Source: Stutzerimonas balearica DSM 6083 | GTDB taxonomy: Bacteria > Pseudomonadota > Gammaproteobacteria > Pseudomonadales > Pseudomonadaceae | NCBI RefSeq assembly: GCF_000818015.1 | Contig: NZ_CP007511.1 | Location: 2,490,501-2,554,500 of the forward strand | Reading direction: 5' to 3' | DNA length: 64,000 bases | The notes under the pieces: generated by a model | What the model was told of the DNA's origin: nothing | Database searches by the model: none | The model's input: only the letters and a program-made list of their open reading frames with translations | Translations under genes and position numbers: made by a program | In this document: positions 18,103-29,162 of the stretch, one piece after another | Layout: each line of letters starts with the position of its first letter | Numbering within the stretch: the first letter of the stretch is position 1

Positions 18103-19106
18103 CCCTGCCTGCGACTCGCCGCGGGCCGCTTCTCTCGCCCGGTTTCAGCGGCACCCGGGCCAGGCTCCGCTTGCAGAACGGCGTCCAGATTTGCGCCTCG
18201 TAGCCCTTGCAATCCTCCGGTATGAACGAATACCAGACGCGAACCAGGCGCAAAGAAGCCCGCCCGGACTTGTTCGCGTAGCGCCATCAGGGCTTTTGCC
18301 GTGTAGACCGGTTCGAGCGGCATGCCGCCCTCGCGTTCCGCGTCACGCATGAAGCGCACCAGCTCGGGGTCGAAGCGACCGAAGCCCCGGCGACTGGCGT
18401 CGAACAGTCGATACCCGGTGTCGTCCCGTCCCGCCTGCTGCAACAGCGTGGCGACTGTCGCCGCCACGGCATGCTCACCGGGGCCGGCTAGCGCACCATA
18501 GACCGGGTGCCGGCCTGCTTCGCCAAGCACCAGGCCAGCCAAGGTCGTGCCGGTGCCGGCGGCCAGCCAGCAGCCGTGGTAATCGCCCCAGCCAAATGCC
18601 TCGAGTGGCTGCTGAAGCTCTGCGACCAGTTCGGCACACCCGAGCGCACCAAGCAGGCCGCCGCCACCTTCGGGGACACAGTGAAAGCCAGGGTAGCGGG
18701 CTTGCCAGGGTGCCCAGAACTCCGGCTGATAACGCTCCCGGTAGCCGCCATAGCCGAGCCAGTGCAGCGCCATGCCGCAGTCGAGCAAATCCTGCACGGT
18801 CGGCGTGTCTTGCGGGTGCCCGCGCAGCAAGCCGACCGTACGCAACCCGAACCGGCGCCCGGCTGCGGCCAGCGCATGCAGGTGGTTGGAATGAGGCCCG
18901 CCCAAACTGATCAGCCCCTCAGCCCCGGCCGCCGCAGCCGCCTCCAGGTGATGCAGTAGCTTGAACCACTTGTTGCCCGAGAGCTCCGGATCGACCTGGT
19001 CCAGGCGCAGCGCGGCGAGCTCGATCGCGTGCCCGTCCAGCCAGGTGAAAGACAGCGGCTGCAACTGGATGGGCGCGCCCGCCAAATACGGCGAAGGAGG
19101 CGCCAT
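18099..19106 (-). CDS. PLP-dependent D-cysteine desulfhydrase / ACC deaminase family enzyme
   Basis: This 335-residue fold type II PLP enzyme has a Schiff-base Lys in LSGNKWFKL (about residue 46) and the substrate/phosphate motif LGGPHSNHLHALA. In this family the usual reaction is D-cysteine breakdown to pyruvate, sulfide and ammonia; ACC deaminase activity is less likely but cannot be excluded by eye. The ATG overlaps the upstream coiled-coil gene as TGATG, so they are coupled. The TTG one codon earlier is not needed. The last 25 residues are a basic, probably disordered tail. Confidence 0.85.
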   Translation of the reverse strand: MAPPSPYLAGAPIQLQPLSFTWLDGHAIELAALRLDQVDPELSGNKWFKLLHHLEAAAAAGAEGLISLGGPHSNHLHALAAAGRRFGLRTVGLLRGHPQDTPTVQDLLDCGMALHWLGYGGYRERYQPEFWAPWQARYPGFHCVPEGGGGLLGALGCAELVAELQQPLEAFGWGDYHGCWLAAGTGTTLAGLVLGEAGRHPVYGALAGPGEHAVAATVATLLQQAGRDDTGYRLFDASRRGFGRFDPELVRFMRDAEREGGMPLEPVYTAKALMALREQVRAGFFAPGSRLVFVHTGGLQGLRGANLDAVLQAEPGPGAAETGREKRPAASRRQG

Positions 19107-20464
19107 CAACTACCGGTTCGCTGGGCGGCCTGGCGATGCCGTGCACAGCAGTTGGACTGGCCGACGACGAAACGTGCCGGCGAGTCGACCTTGTCCAGCG
19201 GAATTGCGCAGCGCTCGCCACTGGGCAGCGTCGCTACGCACACTGGCGCCTGGTAGTGCTGCAGCCACTGCCGGTATTGTTCCTCGGCGACGTTACAGCG
19301 CGCGGCGACAAAGGCGATCGGATTTTCGTGGTAGCGCAGGATATCCGTCGGCGCGAGCGTCAGGTGCCCCACGCCCGGATGGTAGGCGGTGAACGCGACG
19401 CCCTGCTGCGACAGCTTTTCGAGCAGCTGCAGGCCATCGATGCGGCTGGCCAGCTCATCGCGCTCGCGGGTCAGGCGAGCGATCTCCTCCTCGAGCTGGG
19501 CATCGAGCTCGTTGCGATAGGCCAGCTCCACATCACGGATGGCGACCTGCTCCTTGAGCTCGGCCACCGCCGCGGCGATTCGCGCCTCCGCCTCGCGTTC
19601 GAGACGCTCGCGCAGGGCTCCGGCCTCCTGCTGGCCGCTGGCCTCGAGCGCGCGCAGCTGCGCGCCCATCTCTTCACGGGCCTTCTGGAAGTGCTCGGCC
19701 TCGGCCGCCAGCTGACTATGCAGGCTGGTATTGAGCGCCTCCTGTTCCTGCAGCTTGCGTTGCAGGTCGAGAACCTGCGCGCGCGCCTCGGCCTGCTGGG
19801 TCTCGGCCACCTGCCGCAGACGAGAGACCTCTTCCTCGCGCAGGCGCTCCAGATTGGCGATGCGCTGGCGCTGTTGCTTGATCAGCAACGCAGCCTTCTG
19901 CCGCTGCTCCTGATCGCTGAGCTTGGCGCCTCCGGCCGGCTTCTGCCGCGACTGTTCGGCGTACCAGGCATCCTCGGCCACCACCTGCAAGCGCTCGGTC
20001 GGCACCGGCGGCACGATGTCTTCGTCGATCAACAGCCCGAGCGGATTGCCGGCAATTCGATCACGTAGCTGGATCAGTTCACTGTCTGCGCCGGTGAGCT
20101 TGGGGTCCCAGAGGTGCATCTGATGCCAGGACACCGGGCACTGGCTGCGGCAGGCCAGACGGATCGGCCCGGCGCCCAGGTCAGGCCCGCGGCCGGTACG
20201 TTCGGCCAGATGACGCAGCGGGATGTTCCAGCCGCGGTCGGCCGAGCCGTCTTCATCGAAATCGATGCAGAAGAACACGGCCGCACGGATCAACAGCCGT
20301 GGGCTGATCAGGACGTAGGCGGCACGGATCTGCTGATCGGCGAACTCCTGCAGGTTGACCACCCCATCGAGCACCGCCTCGAACTCGGGAAACAGCATTT
20401 CCTTGCAGATACCGGGGCCCCTGAAGAACACGACTGCCTCGACCATCTGCGGTTTGTTCTGCAT
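19106..20464 (-). CDS. Coiled-coil protein of unknown function
   Basis: This 452-residue protein has three parts: an N-terminal globular region (VEAVVFFRGPGICKEM...), a long charged coiled coil at about residues 165-330 rich in Glu, Gln, Arg and Leu, and a C-terminal region with FTAYHPGVGHLTLAP and two Cys residues near the end. Homologues in pseudomonads have been labelled chromosome segregation or ParA-like, but no Walker motif is present. The ATG at 20464 is chosen because AAGG stands nine bases upstream; a start three codons earlier has poor spacing. It is coupled to the PLP enzyme gene. Confidence 0.75.
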   Translation of the reverse strand: MQNKPQMVEAVVFFRGPGICKEMLFPEFEAVLDGVVNLQEFADQQIRAAYVLISPRLLIRAAVFFCIDFDEDGSADRGWNIPLRHLAERTGRGPDLGAGPIRLACRSQCPVSWHQMHLWDPKLTGADSELIQLRDRIAGNPLGLLIDEDIVPPVPTERLQVVAEDAWYAEQSRQKPAGGAKLSDQEQRQKAALLIKQQRQRIANLERLREEEVSRLRQVAETQQAEARAQVLDLQRKLQEQEALNTSLHSQLAAEAEHFQKAREEMGAQLRALEASGQQEAGALRERLEREAEARIAAAVAELKEQVAIRDVELAYRNELDAQLEEEIARLTRERDELASRIDGLQLLEKLSQQGVAFTAYHPGVGHLTLAPTDILRYHENPIAFVAARCNVAEEQYRQWLQHYQAPVCVATLPSGERCAIPLDKVDSPARFVVGQSNCCARHRQAAQRTGS

Positions 20465-20780
20465 GCTCGGCATCCTTGGCCACCCGCGGTAGGAGTGGCT
20501 TTCTCTGCGGCTGCCGTCAGGATTCGGGCAGCGACTGTTGGGAGCGCCAAGTTTAGGAGAAAAGCCGAAACGGGCAATGTGATTAGGTTGGCAGCGGTCC
20601 GCCGCATCTGCCGCGTTGGTCGGGCGGTCATCGGAAATGCGATCGGCTTGGCTAAAGCGCGCCAGCCAGCGCGGCAGACGCCGCCGCTCTGCAGCCGGAG
20701 GGAGACCAGCGAACGCAGCGCACCCGGACAAGAAGCGCAGCCAGCGGGGTCACTTCGCGTTCCTGGCCGGGCTGTCAGGC

Positions 20781-20812
20781 CCCGCCCGGCCGCTCGTCAA
20801 CGGCCGGACGGG
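20781..20812 (-). terminator. Probable terminator after fadH
   Basis: A 12-bp GC-rich stem with one mismatch (CCCGCCCGGCCG against CGGCCGGACGGG) and an 8-nt loop lies 4 bp past the fadH stop codon. The tail is not T-rich, so termination is plausible rather than certain. Confidence 0.55.
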
Positions 20813-20815
20813 AAC

Positions 20816-22924
<2,109 letters not shown>

Positions 22925-23031
22925 TCAATGATCCAAACACACAACTTTATGACTCTACTGCGCGCAGCGCTTGGCAAGCCAGCAGCCATTGCCTAGGCTT
23001 GGCCCACCTATCGCTTCGCTGTCGGCCGCCG

Positions 23032-24039
23032 ATGCAAACCCGTCTCAAACTGCTCCTGCTCGTACCGGTGGCGCTCGTTGCCCTGGTGATCTATCTGGAC
23101 TGGACCGGCGACCGGCGTAGCGGCCCGCTGCTCTCCGACCTGCGCACCCTGCCTATCGAGAGCCTCGGTGTAGCAATTGGCCGCGGAAACCTCATCGGTA
23201 TCGAGACCCGCCTGCAGCCCGCCGATTACCAGAGCCGCGAACGACTCAAGCTCAAGTTCGCCACCTACCTGGCTCAGGCACGCGACGCCGGCCTGCTCAC
23301 GGACAAGACCATTGTCGTCCTGCCCGAGCATGTCGGCACCGGCCTGTTTGCCCTGGGTGAAAAGCCCGAGGTGCAGCAGGCGCGCACGCTGCGCGATGCG
23401 ATGCAGTGGATGGCACTGAGCAACCCCTGGCAGTACCTGCGCGCACTGAGCGGCGGCAATCCGCGCGACGACCGCCGAACCGAAGCCGTCCTGCTGCTCA
23501 AGGCCGAGCGCATGGCCGCCGACTACCAGGCGATCTTCGGCGAGTTGGCGCGCGAGTTCGGCGTGACGCTGGTAGCCGGCTCGATCGTACTGCCGGAGCC
23601 ACGCCTCGAGGAGGGTCGCCTGCGCCTGGACGATGGCCCGCTGCGGCAGGTCAGCCTGACCTTCGACCCGCAGGGTCGCCCGCTCGCGCCACTGCAGTAC
23701 AAGCAGCACCTGGGCCGCTACGAACGGCGCTACAGCGTCGCGCCGCAGGACTATCGCCCGACGCTGCTGCCGACACCCGCCGGTGCACTCGCCGTCCTGC
23801 TCGGCTGCGATGCCTACCGCCAGCCAGTCCCGCCGGGGGCCGACATGCTCGCCGTGCCGGGTGCGCCCGACGAACTCGCCACCGGGTGCCCCGATGGCGT
23901 GCGCCCGACGCTGCCACATGTCGCCGTTCGCACGCTCGGCATGCCCTGGAACCTGCTTGGTTCACCGCGACGCCCGGCGAGCACAACGCACAGCGAGCCG
24001 GTACGCATCACCAATCACTGGCTGCCGGAGCGTCCATGA
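23032..24039 (+). CDS. Membrane-anchored nitrilase-fold (carbon-nitrogen hydrolase) protein
   Basis: This 335-residue protein has a single N-terminal transmembrane helix (about residues 5-22), probably placing the rest outside the cytoplasm. The nitrilase catalytic triad is traceable as Glu99 (VVLPEHVG), Lys224 (LQYKQHLG) and Cys259 (LLGCDAYR). The substrate is unknown. The sequence around the Cys differs from the classic nitrilase pattern, so it may be a divergent member. The stop overlaps the start of the AraC regulator (ATGA), so the regulator is likely to control this gene or a related pathway. Confidence 0.78.
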   Translation: MQTRLKLLLLVPVALVALVIYLDWTGDRRSGPLLSDLRTLPIESLGVAIGRGNLIGIETRLQPADYQSRERLKLKFATYLAQARDAGLLTDKTIVVLPEHVGTGLFALGEKPEVQQARTLRDAMQWMALSNPWQYLRALSGGNPRDDRRTEAVLLLKAERMAADYQAIFGELAREFGVTLVAGSIVLPEPRLEEGRLRLDDGPLRQVSLTFDPQGRPLAPLQYKQHLGRYERRYSVAPQDYRPTLLPTPAGALAVLLGCDAYRQPVPPGADMLAVPGAPDELATGCPDGVRPTLPHVAVRTLGMPWNLLGSPRRPASTTHSEPVRITNHWLPERP

Positions 24040-25073
24040 AACATCAGCCGGTGCGCCTGGGCGACCTGTCGGTCGGCTTCGTGCACAGCCTGGCGGAGGC
24101 GCTGGCCGAGCGCGCTATCGACCCGCTGCCACTGCTTGCCGCCTATGGCCTGGATAGCGCGCGGTTGGCCGAGCCGCTCGGCCGGCTGTCGATCCCTCGC
24201 TACATGCGTCTCGGCCATGCGGCGATCCAATTGGCCGGCGACCCTGCGCTCGGCCTGGACATGGCGCGTCTGCGCAAGGCAGCCCATCTCGGGCTGGCCG
24301 GGCTTACCGCAATGCAGGCACCGAATGCGCGAGAAGCGGCGCGTGCGCTGATTCGCTTCGAACCGCTGTATGCGTCCAATTACCGTGGCCATTCCAGTTT
24401 CCACGAAGACACGACGGGCGCATGGCTGCGCTTCTATTCGATCAGCCCCTACAACGCCTACAACCGTTTCGTCGTCGATACCGTCCTGGCAGGCTGGGTG
24501 GCCCAGCTCCGTCACCTGACCGGCACGGCGCTTTCACCCGGCGTCGTGCACATCGAATTCGCCGCGCCGGAATACGCCGAGCGCTACGAGCCGCTGCTGG
24601 GCCAGCACATCGGCTTCGCGGCCGAAGCCAACGAGCTGCATCTGGATCACGCGACGCTGGCGCTGCGCAACCCCGAGCACTGCCCGAGCACCTGGCGCCA
24701 CCTGCTGCAACTCTGCGAGGGCGAACTGGAGCGGCTAACGCGCACCCGCAGCCTGCGCGAACGCGTCACCCAGCTGCTCGGCCCGATGCTCAAGGGGCAG
24801 GAGCCCGCCCTGGCGCAGATCGCCGCCCGCCTGCAGATGCCGGCCTGGACGCTGCGCCGCAAGCTGGACGAAGAAGGCACCAGCTATCGAGCCATTCTCA
24901 ACGACACCCGCCGCGACCTGGCGATGGCCTATATCCGTGATACCGATTCGGCCTTTGGCGAAATCGCCTGGCTGCTCGGCTTCTCCTCTGCCGAGGCCTT
25001 CCAGCGCGCGTTTCGCCGCTGGAGCGGGCAGACGCCCGGGGACTACCGGCGCGCCCAGCGTCGCGCGGGCTGA
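24036..25073 (+). CDS. AraC family transcriptional regulator (Arabinose_bd N-domain type)
   Basis: This 345-residue regulator has an N-terminal sensor domain resembling the OruR/ArgR-like AraC subgroup (LAERAIDPLPLLAAYGLD; LGLAGLTAMQAPNAREA) and a C-terminal AraC HTH with PAWTLRRKLDEEGTSYR followed by EIAWLLGFSSAEAFQRAFRRWSG. The ligand is unknown. The ATG overlaps the stop of the nitrilase-fold gene by four bases. Confidence 0.92.
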   Translation: MKHQPVRLGDLSVGFVHSLAEALAERAIDPLPLLAAYGLDSARLAEPLGRLSIPRYMRLGHAAIQLAGDPALGLDMARLRKAAHLGLAGLTAMQAPNAREAARALIRFEPLYASNYRGHSSFHEDTTGAWLRFYSISPYNAYNRFVVDTVLAGWVAQLRHLTGTALSPGVVHIEFAAPEYAERYEPLLGQHIGFAAEANELHLDHATLALRNPEHCPSTWRHLLQLCEGELERLTRTRSLRERVTQLLGPMLKGQEPALAQIAARLQMPAWTLRRKLDEEGTSYRAILNDTRRDLAMAYIRDTDSAFGEIAWLLGFSSAEAFQRAFRRWSGQTPGDYRRAQRRAG

Positions 25074-25094
25074 CCGGCCAGCCCTTCGACGGGC

Positions 25095-25181
25095 CTACAG
25101 TTCGAAGGCATCCTCGGCGGCATCGGTAAAGTCCTGCTCCGCGGCGTGCTGCTCGAGCAGTTCGTCCTGATAGTCTTCCAT
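25095..25181 (-). CDS. Small acidic peptide, 28 residues
   Basis: A short frame begins ATG GAA GAC TAT CAG and is preceded by a very strong GAGGGGAAAG ribosome binding site five bases before the ATG. The peptide is highly acidic (MEDYQDELLEQ... ending in AFEL) and ends at TAG, 21 bp beyond the convergent AraC gene. It is too short for standard gene calls. It lies about 155 bp downstream of the cio operon on the same strand. No function can be given. Confidence 0.55.
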   Translation of the reverse strand: MEDYQDELLEQHAAEQDFTDAAEDAFEL

Positions 25182-25336
25182 TGTTCTTTCCCCTCATGGT
25201 GGCGGCGCCGTCGCCGCTCGCTGGCTTCGTGTTCCAAGGTCCGTGCCAGCTTAAAGGGGATGTCTTACCGATAAATGACGAGGATCATGCTGCCTGCTGG
25301 TGCAGGCCGGCCTGCAGACGGGCGCGGGCGGTGCGC

Positions 25337-25486
25337 TCAGACCGTCAGGCCGGCCGCGGTCATGGCCTGGCGCAGCAGCCAGGCGACGACCGAGAGCGCC
25401 AGCACGCTGGCACTCCAGATCGCAACCAGCCAGGCCATGCGTTGCCAGAGCGGGCGTTGCTGCGGCCCCGGATCGCGATCATGCAT
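25337..25486 (-). CDS. DUF2474 small membrane protein of the cio operon
   Basis: This 49-residue protein has one transmembrane helix (MAWLVAIWSASVLALSVVAW) after a polar N-terminus. It matches DUF2474, a family usually found just after cioAB/cydAB and thought to be an accessory or small subunit of bd-type oxidases, analogous in position to CydX. A GGGAG site lies eight bases before the ATG. It begins 16 bp after the cioB stop. Confidence 0.82.
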   Translation of the reverse strand: MHDRDPGPQQRPLWQRMAWLVAIWSASVLALSVVAWLLRQAMTAAGLTV

Positions 25487-25502
25487 AAGCGTGCTCCCTG
25501 AT

Positions 25503-26510
25503 TCAGTGATAGCCATCCTCGGCGCTGACCTTGCCGCGGAACACCCAATAGCTCCAGGCCGAATACATCATGATCATCGGCAGGATCAGCAGCGCGCCGA
25601 CCAGCGCGAAGCCCTGGCTCTGCGGGGGCGCGGCGGCGGCCCAGATATCCACCTGATGCGGAATGATGTTCGGCCACAGGCTGATGCCCAGCCCGCTGTA
25701 GCCGAGAAAGATCAGCGCCAGCGTGAGCAGGAAGGGCTGGTAGTTGGCGTAGCGTTTGATCGCACGCAGCAGGCCCAGCGTGCAGAGCACCACCAGAATC
25801 GGCACCGGCATGAACCAGAACAGGTTCGGCAGGCTGAACCAGCGTTCGGCGATGTTCGGATGCGCCAGCGGCGTCCACAGGCTGACGATGCCGATCACCA
25901 GCAATGTCGCCCAGACCAGCGGCACGCCCAGGTCATGCATGCGTTTTTGCAACTCGCCGCCGGTACGCATCATCAGCCAGGTGCTGCCGAGCAAGGCATA
26001 GCCGACTACCAGCGCCACGCCGCAGAACAGCGAGAACGGCGTCAGCCAGTCCAGCGGGCCGCCGGCGTAGGACCGTCCCTCGACCGGCAGACCGTTGATG
26101 AAGGCGCCGAGTACCACGCCCTGAAAGAAGGTTGCAGCGAGCGAACCACCGATGAACGCCTTGTCCCAGATGTGCTGGCGCTGCTTGCTGGCCTTGAAGC
26201 GGAACTCGAAGGCCACGCCGCGAAAGATTAGCCCCATCAGCATGAAGATGATCGGCAGGTAGAGCGCCGACAACACCACCGAGTAGGCCAGCGGAAACGC
26301 CGCGAACAGCCCGGCGCCGCCAAGCACCAGCCAGGTTTCGTTGCCGTCCCAGACCGGCGCTACCGTGTTCATCATCACGTCGCGGTGAGAGCTGTCGTTG
26401 ACGAACGGATAAAGGATGCCGATGCCGAGATCGAAGCCGTCCATGACCACGTACATCATGATCCCGAAGATGATGATGACGGCCCAGATCAGTGAAAGAT
26501 CGATACCCAT
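25503..26510 (-). CDS. cioB: Cyanide-insensitive cytochrome bd-type oxidase subunit II
   Basis: This 335-residue polytopic subunit of the quinol oxidase has WAVIIIFGIMMYVVMDGFDL at the N-terminus, the signature of CydB/CioB, and TVAPVWDGNETWLV shortly after. It contributes to quinol oxidation and assembly of the haem subunit. The ATG is two bases after the cioA stop, so the genes are coupled. Confidence 0.94.
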   Translation of the reverse strand: MGIDLSLIWAVIIIFGIMMYVVMDGFDLGIGILYPFVNDSSHRDVMMNTVAPVWDGNETWLVLGGAGLFAAFPLAYSVVLSALYLPIIFMLMGLIFRGVAFEFRFKASKQRQHIWDKAFIGGSLAATFFQGVVLGAFINGLPVEGRSYAGGPLDWLTPFSLFCGVALVVGYALLGSTWLMMRTGGELQKRMHDLGVPLVWATLLVIGIVSLWTPLAHPNIAERWFSLPNLFWFMPVPILVVLCTLGLLRAIKRYANYQPFLLTLALIFLGYSGLGISLWPNIIPHQVDIWAAAAPPQSQGFALVGALLILPMIMMYSAWSYWVFRGKVSAEDGYH

Positions 26511-26512
26511 GC

Positions 26513-27952
26513 TCAGTTCCTCTCGCCCAGATGGTCGCCCTGCTCGTGTTCGAGGTTCTCGTCCGCCGCCGAGATCGGTCGCAGCGGGGTGCGCTGCTGG
26601 CCATAGCCGCCGACGCCGGTGGAACGCCCCTCGAAGGGCACCGGCCCCTTGGCCACCAGGCGCAACACGTAGAGCATGCCGACGCCGAACACCGCGAAGT
26701 ACACCAGCACAAACATCGCCAGTGTCAGGCCGAGCTGCCCGGCGCCGTGATCGGAGACTGCGTCGGCGGTGCGCATGACGCCATACACCACCCAGGGCTG
26801 ACGGCCGATTTCGGTGGTGAACCAGCCGGCGAGGATGGCGAGCAGCCCGGAAGGCCCCATCAGTACGGCAAGGCGCAGGAAGGGCCGCGACTGATAGAGG
26901 CGGTCGCCACGACGCAGCACCAGGCTCCACAACCCCGTAGCGATCATCAGCAGGCCGAGCCCGACCATGATGCGAAACGACCAGAACACGATGGTCGAGT
27001 TGGGCCGGTCCTCGGGCGGGAAGTCCTTCAGCGCCGGGATCGGCTCGCTCAGGCTGTGCTTGAGGATCAGGCTGCCCAGGTAGGGAATTTCGAGCTTGTA
27101 GCGCGTCTGCTCGGCTTCCATGTCCGGCCAGCCGAACAGCAGCAATGGCGTCGGCTCGCCCGACGAATTGTCCCAGTGCCCCTCGATGGCGGCGATCTTT
27201 GCCGGCTGGTGCTCCAGCGTGTTCAGCCCGTGGAAGTCGCCGATCACCGCCTGCACCGGCGCCACCAGCAGCGCCATCCACATCGCCATCGAGAGCATCT
27301 TGCGAATGCCGGGGTTGTCGTTGCCGCGCAGCAGGTGCCAGGCCGCCGAGGCGCCGACGAAGAAAGCCGTGGCAAGAAAGGCCGCGACCGCCATGTGCGC
27401 CAGGCGATAGGGAAACGAGGGATTGAAGATGATCGCCAGCCAGTCCACCGGCACCACCACGCCATCGATGATCTCGTGGCCCTGGGGTGTATGCATCCAG
27501 CTGTTGGAGGCGAGGATCCAGAACGTCGAGATCAACGTGCCCAGCGCCACCATCAGCGTGGCGAAGAAGTGCAGGCCCGGCCCCACGCGGTTCCAGCCGA
27601 ACAGCATGACGCCGAGAAAACCCGCCTCGAGAAAGAAGGCGGTGAGCACCTCATAGGTCAGCAATGGCCCGGTGACGCTACCGGCGAATTCGGAATAGGC
27701 GCTCCAGTTGGTGCCGAACTGGTACGCCATGACAATGCCCGAGACCACCCCCATGCCGAAATTGACCGCAAAGATCTTCAGCCAGAAGTGATAGAGGTCG
27801 CGGTAGACCTCACGGCGGGTCTTGAGCCAGAGCCCTTCGAGCACCGCCAGGTAGCTGGCCAGGCCGATGGTGATGGCGGGAAAAATGATGTGAAAGGAAA
27901 TCGTGAAGGCGAATTGGATTCGCGCGAGTTCCAGAGCTTCCAATCCGAACAT
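26513..27952 (-). CDS. cioA: Cyanide-insensitive cytochrome bd-type oxidase subunit I
   Basis: This 479-residue haem-binding subunit oxidises quinol and reduces oxygen. LARIQFAFTISFHIIFPAIT carries the haem ligand His, and the GWFTTEIGRQPWVVYG motif marks the quinol site. It is shorter than E. coli CydA, consistent with the short Q-loop CIO type described for Pseudomonas. The start used has GAGGA eight bases upstream; the longer frame reaches into the upstream spacer. It is divergent from the small GNAT gene with 163 bp between. Confidence 0.94.
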   Translation of the reverse strand: MFGLEALELARIQFAFTISFHIIFPAITIGLASYLAVLEGLWLKTRREVYRDLYHFWLKIFAVNFGMGVVSGIVMAYQFGTNWSAYSEFAGSVTGPLLTYEVLTAFFLEAGFLGVMLFGWNRVGPGLHFFATLMVALGTLISTFWILASNSWMHTPQGHEIIDGVVVPVDWLAIIFNPSFPYRLAHMAVAAFLATAFFVGASAAWHLLRGNDNPGIRKMLSMAMWMALLVAPVQAVIGDFHGLNTLEHQPAKIAAIEGHWDNSSGEPTPLLLFGWPDMEAEQTRYKLEIPYLGSLILKHSLSEPIPALKDFPPEDRPNSTIVFWSFRIMVGLGLLMIATGLWSLVLRRGDRLYQSRPFLRLAVLMGPSGLLAILAGWFTTEIGRQPWVVYGVMRTADAVSDHGAGQLGLTLAMFVLVYFAVFGVGMLYVLRLVAKGPVPFEGRSTGVGGYGQQRTPLRPISAADENLEHEQGDHLGERN

Positions 27953-28115
27953 GAAGCCAATCCTCGTCAGCTGCTCGCTCCCTGCGGTTAACCTGCGTTC
28001 CAGCACAACTGACAGCGCAGACGCGCGAGGGTGCAGTCGCCTGGCCCGCGAACCGCTGAACCCTTGCCCCAGCCCGTCACTCGTAAGAACAGGCAAATCA
28101 CGCAGGAGACGCACG

Positions 28116-28409
28116 ATGACGAGCGCCGATACCCAGGTCCGTCGCAACGACGAAGCCCAATGCTACGAACTCATCGTCAACGGGCAGCCTTGCGGCACAG
28201 CGCGCTATCAGGAGGAAGGCGACTGCACGATCTTCACGCATACCGACGTCGATCCGAGCCTGTCCGGGCAGGGGCTCGGCAGCCGCCTGGCCAGTGGCGC
28301 CCTGGAAGACGTCCGCGCCCGGAACCGGCGGGTGGTCGCCCGCTGCAGCTTCATCGCCGAGTACATCGCGCGGCACCCGCAATGGCAGGATCTGCTGCCC
28401 GACGCCTGA
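28116..28409 (+). CDS. Small GNAT-like (YidJ/GTL-type) N-acetyltransferase
   Basis: This 97-residue protein belongs to the minimal Gcn5-related family (PF14542). It has the acetyl-CoA loop in SLSGQGLGSRLASGAL and the downstream VVARCSFIAEYIARHPQW. The ATG is preceded by CAGGAGA. Targets of this family are unknown. The gene is divergent from cioA. Confidence 0.88.
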   Translation: MTSADTQVRRNDEAQCYELIVNGQPCGTARYQEEGDCTIFTHTDVDPSLSGQGLGSRLASGALEDVRARNRRVVARCSFIAEYIARHPQWQDLLPDA

Positions 28410-28434
28410 ACCACCCGCGCCCGCACCGGGCCGG

Positions 28435-29079
28435 CTAATCCAGCGATGCCGTCAGCCAGCGGCGCACCTGACGGCGCTCCCTGCGCGAGGTCAGCTGGTG
28501 CGTGTAGGGGCTTTCCGGAACCAGGCGGCACTCGGGGTTGGCCATGTCCAGCAGACGAAAGCGGCGAATGACGCCCAGCGGATGGCGCTCCGGGCCATAG
28601 AACGCCACCGCGCGCACCTCCAGATGATGAAACGCGACGTCGCCGACGGGACGGTCGCCCTCGAGTTCGATGCCGTTGCATTCGGCCACCCGGCGCAACA
28701 TCCCGCGGAAAGTGCCGATGTGGATGCAGTCACCGCCGCGCAGCGGGCCCTGGTGCGTGGTCTGGTGGACCGCCAGATCCGGCGTGGCGTCGTCGCCGAC
28801 GCTCTGGCGAATGTCGGTGACATCGACATCCAGCGGGCCGCGCGAGCTGTCGATCGAGACCACCAGCTGATTGATGAACATGGGTTCGGCACTCATGTTC
28901 GAGATCAGGCAGAGCGCGCCGATACCCTTTCCCGCCCCGCGGTTGATGATCAGGCTCGGCTTGCGCTGGCGCTGGAAGCTGCGCAGCAGCAGCTGGGCGT
29001 AGAACACCCAGACCAGCAGGGTGCTGAGTGAAATGCCCAGAGAGATGAGCGGCTGGTGCTCCTTGATCCAATCCAACAT
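28435..29079 (-). CDS. Membrane-anchored protein of unknown function
   Basis: This 214-residue protein has one N-terminal transmembrane helix (about residues 9-30, ISLGISLSTLLVWVFYAQLLL), then a soluble domain of mixed beta strands with no motif I recognise. The ATG has GAGG six bases upstream. It is 84 bp downstream of the chemoreceptor gene on the same strand, so cotranscription is possible. Confidence 0.75.
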   Translation of the reverse strand: MLDWIKEHQPLISLGISLSTLLVWVFYAQLLLRSFQRQRKPSLIINRGAGKGIGALCLISNMSAEPMFINQLVVSIDSSRGPLDVDVTDIRQSVGDDATPDLAVHQTTHQGPLRGGDCIHIGTFRGMLRRVAECNGIELEGDRPVGDVAFHHLEVRAVAFYGPERHPLGVIRRFRLLDMANPECRLVPESPYTHQLTSRRERRQVRRWLTASLD

Positions 29080-29162
29080 GAACGACCTCGACACACGGTT
29101 TGTCGCTGTGACAGCGCCGGTGTCGGGTCGTGCCGGGAATCGGACAGCCGCGCCTGGCAGCC

